Shown in pieces: positions 23,426 to 34,734 of a stretch of DNA of 64,000 nt. The first letter of the stretch is position 1. Each line of letters begins with the position of its first letter. The notes under the pieces were generated by a model, which saw only the letters and a list, made by a program, of their open reading frames with translations, did no database searches and was not told where the DNA came from. Source of the stretch: Zerene cesonia (lineage: Eukaryota; Arthropoda; Insecta; Lepidoptera; Pieridae); contig NC_052106.1 in assembly GCF_012273895.1 (NCBI RefSeq), positions 2,542,001-2,606,000 of the forward strand. Direction: 5' to 3'. A program made the translations under genes and the position numbers.

Positions 23426-26400
23426 TCACTGACCAAAAATTTTATTGCAAAATTCATCCAGCTTCAGTCTTTCACATAAATCTTTGAAAGACCAAGCCTT
23501 TTTTTCTAGGCCAGGAGACTCAGGGTCATTTAAAGTAGAAAATAATTTATCTGACAATTCATCTGAAATTTCAATTATTCTACAAATTTTATCTAATCTA
23601 GCGAGATCCTCAATGGAATTTGTTAAATCTGTAACATTGATGATTTGAGATTTTCTTTCGGCAAAAGAATTTTCAGAATCTGTTGCACTCGCGCTGTCCA
23701 ATTTATCAAAAATATCCTGTTTACGACCTGCAAATCTTGAACTCGAGGCATTCTCTTGTATAATAGCATTGTTCGTAGTGTATTTACGTAAAACACACTC
23801 CAAGGTGTTTTGTTTTGTTTGTCTATCATTTTCAGGTGTCGTATGAGATATAATGCTTGCTTCATTAATATCATCTTTAGAGATCTGTCTATCGGAACTG
23901 TCGCCAACCTCACAACGATTCTCTTTAGCTAGAGTGTTAGTGGGTTCAGATTGTGAGTTACATTCCACGCTTATGATATAGCTTTTGTAATTTTTACCAT
24001 TGCTCGCATTCGAATGACTTATTTGATTTTTTTGTGTGTCCTCATGAGTTGCATTGTGTCCAATATCTGTAAACGAGATTTTATCACATTCCTTTTTATT
24101 CATATTACTATTTATCGGTTTAAGGCAAGGCTCTTCTGATATTTTTAGACTATTCGGTACTTCATTTTTCATTGGTTCCGTTAGTGAGCTGCATATAGCC
24201 GGTTTTCTATAAAGCGAATGCGCCACAGTATTTTGCGTATGGTTTGGAAGCAAAATAGTCTCGTATGGCATCTTTTCGCAGAAATCGCCTGCTTTAATTG
24301 GTTTTAATATATTAACTGGGTTTTTGTTATACGGATCCATTTGCACATCATTTTGGTCAATTGCCCTTGTAACTCTATTTACTTTATTAAAATCACCTCC
24401 CATTGGGTTAATTTCTTGTGCGTTGTCGACTTCTTTTACATCTATCTCTTTTTTATCTTCTTTCATAATGTGATTTTCGGATAATATTTTTTCTGGTATT
24501 GCCTCTACAGTGTCTTCCATTTTATTCGTGCTGTGACTTGATTTTTTTAATAAATCTTCTGTCATTGTGACCATTTTAGAAAATTCTTCTTTAACTTTTT
24601 TCAAGTGTTCCCTATTATTTTGGTATTTACTACGCTCTACGTGGCCAGGTGCTAATGCCATGCAGCTTTGAAAAAATGAACTTGTATTTCGGGGCAGTGG
24701 ATTTTTATTGACCTCAATGTCATTCCATACTTTAAATATTTCGTTTGTTTTATTGATAACGCGGTTTAATGTCGTCTCATTCGTGGGAGAATTGCGAATA
24801 GTCAACGTATTTTTTGTTAAAGGAGAACGGAGTGGCAATTTCATTCTGAAACCAGTATCTTGGGATGCGCTACAAACCATGTTTGGATAAACTTCGAAAC
24901 GATAATGTCTAGGGATAAACATGCTATTAATACTCTCGGTTGTGGTTCCTCTTGAAGAGGTGGATTGTGTGTGATTAAGCCTTGACAAAGGTGTCGTTAA
25001 ATATTGTTTTTCCGAAAAATGTATGATGTCTATAATACGACATGCATATGAGTGCTCATTTTCATACCAACACACTAACTTATAGAAATTCGGTGATAAT
25101 TGTATACTAGAACTCGTATCTAGTATGCACGAATGGTCTTCGCCAAGAAAATCGGAGGATACCGATTCGTCGTTTGAAATTGTGATTATGTTTTTCATAT
25201 TCTGATGGCTATACTTTTGGACACATTGGATGATCTCTTCCAAAGAAGTTTCCGTTTTCAATCTAAAGCCAATTAATTAACAATTTTAAATATATATACA
25301 AGGAATATATTACAAGGAATGGTTTTTTTTAATCGATTACCTTATAGATATATCCAGAACAGATACGTTCACGATAGGTACTCTAAAGGCAAGACCAGAC
25401 ATTTTGTCTTTAACCTGTGGGATGATTTTGTTTAGAGCTTTACAAGCTCCTGTGGCAGCTGGAATTATATTTTGGTGAATACTTCTGTGATCTCGCCAGT
25501 GCTAAAAGAATAAAAAAACCGACAAATTAATTTTGCTAGGTGCTATAGATACGCATTTTAAATTGGGATATTTACCGATATCTCATCAATTTTATCAAAT
25601 TTTCTTTTATATACATCTCGGACTCTTTTCAACAAGCTAAGTTACTTAAACGTTATGTAAATAAACTGTTTAAGACAATGTTTCAAAAGACAGATAATTT
25701 TATTATATTTCATGTCGTGATAGTTGATACCTTTCCTCGCAAACACAGCCCATCCAAAGGTTTTAAAGATGGCGTCATAGCATGAATGCTCGTTATAAAC
25801 CCTTCCAATACACCAAAGTTGTCTTCTAATATTTTTACTATTGGCGCCAAACAATACAATGTGCTCGACGCACAGGAAATTACCTTTTGGTCTGAATAAA
25901 TGCATAAAAAAATTATGTTATTTTATATTGTATTGTATTTTCTTGTGCTTGATTTTAACGTGGGCATTTTTTTTTTATTCGGTTCACAAAATGGAATTGA
26001 CACAAATAGAACTGAAAAACGTTTAGAAAAATTTATACATTGCGGTGTGAATTCCTAAATTAGTGAGCACATCATGCATTATACATTTATTAATAAAAGA
26101 CTCACGGATTTAAAATGCGATTTATTTATTTTGTATACTTGAAAAGATACAAAAAGATACAAACATACTTATAACATATCAGTTTCCCCGTATTCACGCT
26201 CGCTGTAAAGTTTCGTAATGTCGGGATAAATAATTTGATGACTAAACCGCGTTTAAATCCGTTGATATTTCTTATTATTGTTTTTGTATTTGTATTAATA
26301 TTAATATATAATTGTAAAATATTTTTGTATCGAGAAAGTTTAAGTTTTTTTCGTTTAACAGAAATGAAATAAAATAATACAATAGATATTATTCACTGTC

Positions 26401-29400
26401 TTATCATAAAGTAAATATTTTTTTAACTTGCAGAATATTTTTATATTTAACATACCAAAAGGTTAAAAATTAAATAAAACCTTATCATTCATTATTTAAT
26501 AACAAACACAAAAGCAGAACATACTTATATTGTTTATACATAAATATAGTTGAATGTTCATAATGAGTTAGTTCTACATGATACAATTATGCATCTTCAG
26601 AATCATACATGGGTTTTGCGTGCCTTAACGAAATTAAGGATTGTAATAGGTACCTTTTTTATGTCTTAACGGGCTATTGAGCTGGTGGTTCGCCTGATGT
26701 TAAGCGATCACCACCGCTATGAACGAGAGAGCAAGGCATACGCAGAGGTAGGGCCTCTGCGTATGCCTTGCCCGCTTTTATGAAGTAAGGAATGAGGTTA
26801 GGATTGGAGACTGGAAAGAGGGAATGGACTGGGAAGGGTGAGCAAAAGGAAACGGGCTGCCGGAATAGGTACCTATCCTATTACTTCTTTCTTCTTTTAG
26901 AGCAGATGCGAATCAGTTCGCAGACAGGAATACAAAGTTGAGTTTTCAAGGAGATCGTGTAAAAATTAAATTGATAATATATTCCTATTCCACTAGTGAT
27001 ACGTCATAGAAGAACATTCCAGAAAAAATATAATTTAACAGCTAATAACATCTACCAATGTAATGGCTTAGCGTTCATATATATATAGCTTAGGATATTG
27101 CGGGTACGGTTACGCCTTGATTTTAGGGCTCATTAAATAAAGTGAACCTACTAAATGTGAAAAAAAATTACCCTTAGAATAAGCCAAGAAACAGCTCCTA
27201 TAACCAATAAATAAAATACAGGAGATTTGTATTGATATGTAGAACATTATTAGACACATAAAAATAAATGTGTAGTGTCTAAATGCACAAATTAAATTGA
27301 CGACGAGACATCGATTAAGACAACTATGGCAATAGACAATAGATTTTATAGGTGATTGGCGTTTCTATTTCTATTATTACAATTTCATTTACCAATAACA
27401 ATCATATCTTCATTGACTCCTACCACCAACATGGGTATGTCGACGCTTGGGGCAGTTACAATCACACGTGTCACACCAACACATTTTAGGTGCCCCTAAA
27501 AGTAATAACATTAGAGATACGTTGTCAGAGAAGGCACAAGAATAAAAAAAGTACTGTTTTTCAATACTGTCATAGCACAGCATTAGAATAAATGAAGTGG
27601 CTAAGTTAACCATTAACGTATAAGTCAAAACTAATCATACAATGCGGACATTGTATTATTAGTTACAATATGTACCCGGAGGTAAAGTTTTATTACAGAC
27701 TAGCTGTGCGCCCGTGATACATACATATGTATATAGCCTATGTCACTCAGTGATGAAGCAACTTTCTACTGATGAAAGAGTTTTTGAAATCAGACCAGCA
27801 GTTTTGTGTGATAATTTTACAAAAATACAAAATACAAACTTTTTAATATTAGTGTAGACATATTTCTTGCGCCTGATATTTTGTAATTTTTTATCCTTGT
27901 TGTTTTAATTACCTCATAAAGTAAACTTGGAATGAAATGATAATGAACCGAGTCCTTTTGATTTAAACCCTATTAGGTTCTAATATTTTCTGCTTAAGGA
28001 TTATTATATTCTAATCTTAATATAATATAAATCATGTGTCACGTTGTTTGTCCGCGATGGACTCCCAACCTACTCAACCGATTTTAATCAAATCTGCACA
28101 CTCTATGCAGTATGATCCAACTTAAAAGATACCATAGTTTTTATTATTTCGATAGCGGCACGATTACCCCGGTGGAGCCAGGTCGTGCAGCTAGAATAAT
28201 ATATAGATATATATTAGGTAAATTAAATACATATTTCGCATATATTACTATTTCAGTATATTAAATACACAATGCCAAAATGTATTTGGGGGATGGGCGT
28301 TTCTTCAAAGTGACGCAATGACAAAATGTTATCTTAGTCTGACCCCGTGTTTTCGAAGTGGGCGTAGCATTTTTATCTCTTAAAACATAGATAACGTTAT
28401 TAAGATTATTCTGTTTACGTAATGTAACGTTTTTTGACCTTTTATTACAAAATCATCAATTATGACGAAATTCTCTGCACTTTATCTAAGGAACAGAGCT
28501 GCCAGAGCTCCGCCAAGTTGCGAGTTTCCTTTTAGATCAAAAATATAACCGACCCTAATTATTATAAAAACAATTGTTTACCTACGTTTTTTTATTTATT
28601 CTATTGAGAACGGGTTATGGCTTTTTTACAGGCAACATATATATGGATTATTTATTAGGTATTGCAACTTTTCAATAATAAAAAAAAAATTATTGAAATT
28701 ATTAGTTACAATTTTTTCAACAAAAAAAAAACGGACACAGATCAATCGAACGTTGGAATCTTGGAGTATTTGATGTTGTATTAGTATAATACTTTTAGTT
28801 TTCAAAAACTTTTTTTATTATTTTTTTCAAAAGTTAATAAAATAATAAAAATCTTTAAAATATGAATTGAGCTTTTGCGAACAAACAGTTCGGAAAAGCG
28901 GTTTAAATATTATGATAAACAAATTAATATACATACTCATATAGTTCAGTTTGTAAGGATGTATGTATGTTACTTTTTCGTGAATTAGCTACTAAACGGA
29001 TGATGATTATACTTGGCAATGATATTTTATTTTATTTTTTATTTTAGAATTTCCAACAAAGAATACATATTCTGATACTCTTAATTCTAAAATTACTTGT
29101 ATATAATAACAAAATATGGTTCTTTACTTAAAGGAAATTACAACAATCACAAATATATTTGCACGGATTGTAAAAATATTTAAGAGAAAAAAAAATTGCA
29201 TTAACAATAGTGATAACTTATTTTACTGTTATATTTAAACTGATTTAATATGTCTTTTTTATACCATATTATACAAAATACTCAATTTTATGATTTGTCT
29301 GAAACGGTGCGGCGTTTAGTTCGGGATTTTTGAAATATGTACCCAAATATTTGTAACGTACATAAAACCTAGTTTAAAATTATAAAACTACCCAGATGAA

Positions 29401-30261
29401 CATAAAATCAAAATATTATGAATGATGGTTCAGATGCATGGAAATTAAAAAAATAAAAATATGAAATTTGGGCGGAATTATTACTGTCATTCTACTGAAT
29501 AAATATTTTCAATGTAGGTACTAAATCCCTACTAAGTAATAATATAAGTGTCTGAGCAACTCTGTCTATATGTTATGCCACCAAACAAAACGGTTTGAAT
29601 AAAATTCGACTGAGATATATATATACACAATTTTGTAATAAGTCATAAACTGCTTTACCTACTAAAAATTCTCAAGCCAGTGAAACAAGGGATAGAAATA
29701 TAAAGGTGTCTTGTGTGCTCTATATTATAATATGCAGTACTCACGAGCAAAGCTACGGGCAGAGAGTTAATTAAAAAATATTACCGAAGCTTTTTCTAAG
29801 TTTGTAAACATTCCAGATGCCTCAACAACATACTGTGTGCCAACACTGGACCATGGAATATTCACCGGTAATTTTTCATGAAAAACCCTGATCTTTTTAC
29901 CTTAAAAGAAGCAAATTAATTACATAAAATATTCAATATTGAATAAGTAAATACAAACCGTCTAAATCACCATCAATAATTATTTCGTTGTTGTAATACG
30001 ACACGGTTCCTGAGAATTTTCCATGTGTAGAATCAAATTTAATTAGATAACAAATATATTCTGTATTTATAGCAGGATCATTAATAGCCACCACCTAGAG
30101 AAAATAAAAAAATTTGTCTATTTACGCAATAATCCCAATTAATTTCATATTTTTAGAATAAGTGATATCATAGGTACTTCAAAATCAGATCTTTCCAAAC
30201 AGGTTCTAAATATAACTCTTCCAATTCGCCCAAATCCATTTATACCAAGTTTTAAAACCAT
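23426..30261 (-). CDS. GAPDH-like pseudoenzyme with 529-residue C-terminal extension
   Basis: Diverged paralogue of glyceraldehyde-3-phosphate dehydrogenase. Minus-strand exons are 30261-30178, 30094-29959, 29900-29785, 27495-27393, 25891-25731, 25501-25341 and 25262-23426. Phases match at all six joins, giving 865 aa. Residues 1-336 align end to end with GAPDH: INGFGRIGR (7-15) and AINDP (31-35) of the NAD fold, NIIPAATGA, LAFRVP and CWYENEH are present. The active-site segment reads ISCASSTLYCLAP where the family has ISNASCTTNCLAP, so Ser156 replaces the catalytic Cys. His183 keeps the normal 27-residue spacing, but the phosphate-site threonines nearby are changed. Residues 337-865 have no recognised domain; they are polar and rich in Ser, Asn, Lys and Glu. 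The last 60 residues look ordered and probably helical, ending WSFKDLCERLKLDEFCNKIF. Dehydrogenase activity is therefore unlikely. A structural, NAD-sensing or germline role would be a guess. The gene is divergent from canonical Gapdh, 865 bp between start codons. Confidence 0.88.
26645..26874. mobile_element. Short interspersed element with 11-bp flanking direct repeat
   Basis: The element (26656-26863) contains GGTTCGCCTGATGTTAAGCG and ATCACCACCGC, wording common to many lepidopteran interspersed repeats. It is bracketed by AATAGGTACCT at 26645-26655 and 26864-26874, a likely target-site duplication. It includes the strong hairpin at 26731-26771. The class (SINE or other) is uncertain. Confidence 0.6.
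26731..26771. repeat. Perfect hairpin, 18-bp arms, 5-nt loop
   Basis: The arm at 26731-26748 is exactly complementary to 26754-26771, with loop TAGGG. It lies inside the interspersed element at 26656-26863. Confidence 0.95.
27700..27858 (-). mobile_element. Helitron-like element, third family
   Basis: Runs from CTAG with GCTGTGCGCCCGTG to ATTAGTGTAGA on the plus strand, that is TC...CTAG on the minus strand. A partial relative lies at 44135-44258; they share the CAGACCAGCAGTT-type core. Confidence 0.55.
28010..28194 (+). mobile_element. Helitron-like element, fourth family
   Basis: Starts TCTAATCTTAATATAATATA, passes CGCGATGGACTCCCAACC and ends GTCGTGCAGCTAG. The TC start and CTAG end match the other Helitron-like copies, but the internal sequence differs. 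Confidence 0.5.
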
Positions 30262-31126
30262 AACCAAATTGTATAATTATAATGTTCATTTATAAATTTA
30301 GGTTCCCCAAAATGCTCAAAACGCCTTAAAAATTATTATTATTCGCTAGTAAAATAATGAATTTGAAGTTTGAATGTCCCGCGTGAGACATAAATGCAGA
30401 TAAAGAAAACGATCTAATTTGTGACATCTAGAAAAATACTTATTTTATCTGTATTCCACCGGTATATCTCAAAGAGCGGCTGCCCGTCCTTCAGCTGACA
30501 TTTCATTACACCATCTTGTCGAGTACGTGCGGCTAGTGATATAACTGAATTTCTCGAAATAATCCTGTAAGTAGACAAACAGTGAATTATACATCTTACT
30601 CGTTTTTCTTTCTTTACTCTATTAATAAGTGCAATATTCTCTTATTTCTTATACTTGTTTCACTATTTTTGCGTCATCATTACACGTAGATAGTATAAAC
30701 CAGAAACGCCTATAATTACAAATTGAAAATTACAGTTATGTTATTGTTAATGTAAATGACTGAAACTGATTGCTAACACTAATAGAAAAAAATATTGCTT
30801 CACTGAAGTGCTATATTTTGCTTTTTTTCATTTAATTTCTATGTGACCTTAACATGACCTCTATGTGCCGGTATACGTCTTTAGGGAACAATCTAGGTAT
30901 ACATTAACAGTATCAGATGTTTTAAAACATCTATATTTTTTGAAACAGGTCGGGAATTTTGAATCTTTTCTTATATTTAATTAATTTATAACAGAAGCAA
31001 CGTACCCGAACATCTTACAATCAATATTATACTACTATTGTTTTTATTTATCCAATGTAAAAAAAAAACACCGAAAATATTTTGCAAATCAATTATTTTA
31101 TAGCTGTTTTTTTTTTTACAGAAACC
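30262..31126. promoter_or_regulatory. Divergent spacer shared by the GAPDH-like gene and Gapdh
   Basis: 865 bp between the two start codons must hold both promoters. A GC-richer patch at 30470-30566 ends in CCT followed by GTAAGT, a strong plus-strand donor at 30567. Together with the acceptor TTTTTTTTACAG ending at 31121 this fits a noncoding Gapdh first exon ending near 30566. No TATA box is obvious. Confidence 0.5.
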
Positions 31127-32125
31127 ATGTCGAAAATCGGAATCAACGGATTCGGCCGTATCGGCCGTTTAGTGCTCCGTGCCTCAGTTGAGAAGGGAGC
31201 GAAAGTCGTCGCTATCAACGACCCCTTCATTGGTCTGGACTACATGGTCTACCTATTCAAGTATGACTCTACCCACGGTCGCTTCAAGGGCACCGTTGAG
31301 GCTGCTGATGGCTGCCTTATTGTCAACGGAAACAAGATTGCTGTCTTCTCCGAGAGGGACCCTAAGGCCATTCCATGGGGCAAGGCTGGGGCTGAATATG
31401 TAGTAGAATCAACTGGTGTCTTCACAACCACAGACAAAGCATCTGCTCACTTGGAGGGTGGTGCCAAGAAGGTCATCATCTCTGCTCCCAGTGCAGATGC
31501 TCCCATGTTTGTTGTGGGTGTCAACCATGAAACCTACGACCCCTCCTTCAAGGTCATTTCAAACGCTTCCTGCACAACTAACTGCCTTGCTCCCCTTGCC
31601 AAGGTCATTCATGACAACTTTGAAATTGTTGAAGGTCTCATGACCACTGTGCACGCTACCACCGCTACCCAGAAGACTGTTGATGGACCATCTGGCAAGC
31701 TCTGGCGTGATGGTCGTGGTGCCCAACAAAACATAATTCCAGCAGCCACTGGTGCTGCCAAAGCTGTAGGAAAAGTTATTCCTGCTCTTAATGGAAAGCT
31801 TACTGGTATGGCTTTCCGCGTACCAGTTCCCAATGTGTCTGTTGTAGACCTCACTGTCCGCCTCGGAAAACCCGCCAGCTATGATGCTATCAAGCAAAAG
31901 ATTAAGGAAGCAGCTGAAGGTCCTCTCAAGGGTATCTTGGGATACACTGAAGATCAAGTTGTATCTACTGACTTCGTTGGTGACTCTCATTCCTCTATCT
32001 TTGATGCTGCTGCTGGTATCTCCCTAAATGACAACTTTGTCAAGCTTATCAGCTGGTATGACAATGAATACGGCTACTCCAGCCGTGTCATTGACCTCAT
32101 TAAGTACATCCAAACCAGGGATTAA
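31127..32125 (+). CDS. Gapdh: Glyceraldehyde-3-phosphate dehydrogenase
   Basis: Glycolytic enzyme that oxidises glyceraldehyde-3-phosphate to 1,3-bisphosphoglycerate with NAD and phosphate; cytosolic homotetramer. The protein is 332 aa, the normal length. INGFGRIGR (5-13) and AINDP (29-33) belong to the Rossmann fold. The catalytic SNASCTTNCLAP holds Cys149, and TTVHA holds His176. AFRVPVPN and SWYDNEYGYS are intact. The start chosen is the ATG at 31127 (CAGAAACCATGTC). An open frame extends further upstream to 31082, but an acceptor site, TTTACAG, ends at 31121, so that part is intron. The whole coding region is one exon and is richer in GC-ending codons than its neighbours, as expected for a highly expressed gene. 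It is divergent from a multi-exon GAPDH paralogue. Confidence 0.98.
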   Translation: MSKIGINGFGRIGRLVLRASVEKGAKVVAINDPFIGLDYMVYLFKYDSTHGRFKGTVEAADGCLIVNGNKIAVFSERDPKAIPWGKAGAEYVVESTGVFTTTDKASAHLEGGAKKVIISAPSADAPMFVVGVNHETYDPSFKVISNASCTTNCLAPLAKVIHDNFEIVEGLMTTVHATTATQKTVDGPSGKLWRDGRGAQQNIIPAATGAAKAVGKVIPALNGKLTGMAFRVPVPNVSVVDLTVRLGKPASYDAIKQKIKEAAEGPLKGILGYTEDQVVSTDFVGDSHSSIFDAAAGISLNDNFVKLISWYDNEYGYSSRVIDLIKYIQTRD

Positions 32126-32317
32126 ATAGTTATTATAGAATGAGATATGATTGTACTGTCGAGATTAGCGACGCTTATATTTTTAAGTTTTAAGTATAGA
32201 TGTGTATTATTCTAAATTATTATTATTCTGCTACTTTGAAAGTAGTGTGTATGTGTAATTTATAATTTCGCTATTAAAACATTTTCCGTGTTAAAGTATT
32301 TGCACTGTTATATCAAA

Positions 32318-32323
32318 AATAAA
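32318..32323 (+). terminator. Poly(A) signal AATAAA of Gapdh
   Basis: First canonical AATAAA downstream of the Gapdh stop, giving a 3' UTR of about 210 bases. Confidence 0.65.
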
Positions 32324-32737
32324 TTCAGATTAAGTGCAAAATATAGTTGTTTTATTTAATTCCTAATTTGTTGAATGCTGAAATCGATACCTACCTTTAC
32401 TTTTTTATCAGATTATGATGCATCTTTTAAATAACTATCACAAGTCAGTCAGTTTTTCCTTTTTGTAAAATTTTTACAATGTGAGTCATAATTTATTTAT
32501 TAAATATATTATCTGATAATATACCTAGTATCTCGAGCGGTTGAACGAAATTTGATTAATTTTGTTTTTCGTCTGGGATGGCATAGGACCAAGTGAACAT
32601 TGAGAACTACGTTTTCAATTAGCTCTGTGTGCCCTCTACTGATACACATTCGAATATACGTAAATATTGTGTATGTATTAAAAAGGAGGGTGAGCCATAA
32701 TGTACTGAACAATTTATTTATGAATAATATATTAAAA

Positions 32738-32955
32738 AACTAGCAAACCCGGCGAACTCCGTTTCGCCACCAGATGGTTGTATGTGAAAAATGATTTTCC
32801 CGCTTTTCAGTTGAATTTTTTCCTGAATTTTCTATGCTATAAACCTCACGGTGCCCGAGACCTTTCCAACGAATGCAAAACCGTGGAAATCGGTTCGTGC
32901 GTTCTGGAGTTATAGCGTCAGGAAGGAAAACCCGACTTATTTTTATATATTAGAT
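32738..32955. repeat. Interspersed repeat (CTAGCAAACCCGGCGAACTC type)
   Basis: Starts CTAGCAAACCCGGCGAACTC and ends near CCCGACTTATTTTTATATAT. It resembles another common lepidopteran interspersed repeat with a CTAG end, probably Helitron-like. Only one copy is in the window. Confidence 0.45.
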
Positions 32956-32972
32956 GGAACAGTATCATAATA

Positions 32973-33158
32973 TGATAATCCACCATGCTGGCCAAGTGCG
33001 GGTTGGCAGATGTCACATGTCGAACTTTTGATTCTTGGATATGCCGGTATTGAAGAGTGATGTTACATATGCGCAGATAAATTGAGAAATCAATTTATTT
33101 CCTGCTCGCTCGCCTGGTCTCGAACCCTGACTTGTCGAATTTAAGTCCGAGGTTCTCC
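32973..33158 (-). mobile_element. SINE, second copy, truncated at both ends
   Basis: Internal sequence is nearly the same as the SINE at 20168-20477 (CTGGCCAAGTGCGGGTTGGC; B box complement GGTCTCGAACC). It lacks both the CAT tail and the A-box end. Confidence 0.75.
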
Positions 33159-33229
33159 TTAAAGAGTACACAAATTAATATTTAAATTAAACAAAGTTTA
33201 GTCGATTCTGTCATTCAAATGTGTTTACT

Positions 33230-33860
33230 ATTATTACTATGTTTCTCACTTCCATAATACTCCGGTACCACCAAAAGGAAAGCACCCGGTCTTTTGGAAG
33301 GCTTACGTGGGTACACAGATCCAACAAGCAGAGGTTCTTTTGAGATTTTTAATGTGTAGTGTGACATCAGCCGCGCCTTCCCACGACTGTACTATAGAGA
33401 TACAGCCCTAGACAATCCGTTTAAAACTGCTCTATGGAATGGGATGCTAAATGGACTGGTATAGGGAACTATGAGAAACTATGGCACCTGCCTTTCTATT
33501 TAATAAAAGTAAAAAATTGTTGGCAGGAGGTGACTCGCCCTCTCACTGTAAGGGCCCTCTAAATAAGTCGCTGCAATAATGCGACAAGGGGGCAATACAT
33601 CATGAGCAATTAAGGGTGGAGAGGCGTCGATAGACTTTAAACTACGATCACACACTCCCTGAGGGTCCAGCATCACGTGCCCACTCGCCACATACGCTTC
33701 GCATCCACCCTTCGAGCTAAAAGCTCTCTAAGCTAAAGAGGTGAGGGTCTTGTCCTTGTCCGACTTCATCTCGTCCGGCCGGTAAGGGAAGCCGGAGACG
33801 GGAGCATTAGCGACCGCGGGGTCGCTATTCCCCGGCACCTCGCCACAAGATGCCCTGCAA
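33230..33860. repeat. GC-richer block, probably a decayed transposable element
   Basis: Base composition is much higher in GC than flanking DNA, with phrases such as GTCCGGCCGGTAAGGGAAGC and CCCCGGCACCTCGCC that resemble lepidopteran retrotransposon sequence. No intact reading frame longer than about 60 codons is present. The class is uncertain. Confidence 0.35.
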
Positions 33861-33889
33861 GCTTATTATAATTATTTACATTTATTTCT

Positions 33890-34500
33890 TTTTACACGCT
33901 TTTTATTAGCTTCACCTGTATGTTTGTATGTTTGTTTGTAACCGACTTCTTTGGGCGCGATTTTGACCCACTTTAAACGACCAGATTTCGTTCAAACTTT
34001 GTAGATTTATTGAGGACCGATGACAATACACTAATTTGATAAAATTATTCCAATTTTCAATTTGCAAAATATGATTTTTGTTAATTTATATAATTTTCAT
34101 ATATAGTCGATAAGGTAAGAAAATTAATAAAAATTTTCGTCGTTCGAGTCGTGCAATAGTTTAAAATTAAAAAAACATGCTATTATAAATAATCCAAACT
34201 AAAAAGTAGAAAATAAATTATAGTTTAAAAAAAACTAAAAAAACACGCTTTTTATAGAAAACCGAACTAAAAAATAGAAAATAAATTTAAATGAATTTAA
34301 ATTAAGAAAATAGTGTTAAAAACACAAATTAATAATAGTGTGAGTAAAAAAAAATTATTTTATTTTAAAAGAAGCGTGGGGTGCTTCTTAAGATATTATC
34401 GAAATCATAATCACTCTACTCATATCTGTCAATAAAATATCTATAACCATTGACACCATGCACCCCACGTATTTTTTTTTTTAATTTTTATTTTATCTGT
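33890..34500. repeat. AT-rich interspersed repeats with a 10-bp inverted CGTGGGGTGC pair
   Basis: It begins with AGCTTCACCTGTATGTTTGT and CCGACTTCTTTGGGCGCG, repeat-like text also seen in part near 14666. Around 34165-34300, two similar units of the form ACTAAAAA(G/A)TAGAAAATAA are in tandem. CGTGGGGTGC at 34375-34384 is inverted at 34460-34469. Boundaries are unclear. Confidence 0.4.
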
Positions 34501-34734
34501 TACAACTTTTCCTACTGTAATTTATCTGTATTTTATAGTAATGGCCCCGGAACATCAGGCAGCTGTCAATGACATATTCGTTGCTTCGTGTAATTTGTGA
34601 AGTTGAAATTTTCAACCCATTTATTTATTATTGAATATGGTTTTTATCAACAGATAATGAGTTTTTGTATTTTGTGGATTAAAGGCAATTAACTGTACAA
34701 GTGTATAAGATTAAATAGTTGTGAATACTTTATA

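Larger units (their letters stand above)
25892..27392. other. Intron 4 of the GAPDH-like gene
   Basis: AT-rich intron carrying the interspersed repeat at 26656-26863. No exon was recognised, and the exon phases on either side join exactly. Confidence 0.7.
27496..29784. other. Intron 3 of the GAPDH-like gene
   Basis: AT-rich intron with two Helitron-like copies of different families (27700-27858 and 28010-28194) and a probable third fragment near 28940-29025 (GTTTGTAAGGATGTATGTAT). No exon was recognised. Confidence 0.65.

Noticed and set aside
25642..25905. Minus-strand frame of 87 codons starting MHLFRPKG
   Set aside because: Wrong frame over the real GAPDH-like exon 25891-25731, whose correct frame reads QKVISCASST.
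27410..27628. Minus-strand frame ending CNCPKRRHTHVGG
   Set aside because: Wrong frame over the GAPDH-like exon 27495-27393, whose correct frame reads VIVTAPSVDIPMLVVGVN.
31082..31126. N-terminal extension of Gapdh (347 instead of 332 aa)
   Set aside because: The added part is a poly-T tract ending in an AG acceptor; GAPDH proteins start at MSKIGINGFGR.
31559..31990. Minus-strand frame of 143 codons inside Gapdh
   Set aside because: Antisense shadow of the conserved Gapdh coding sequence.
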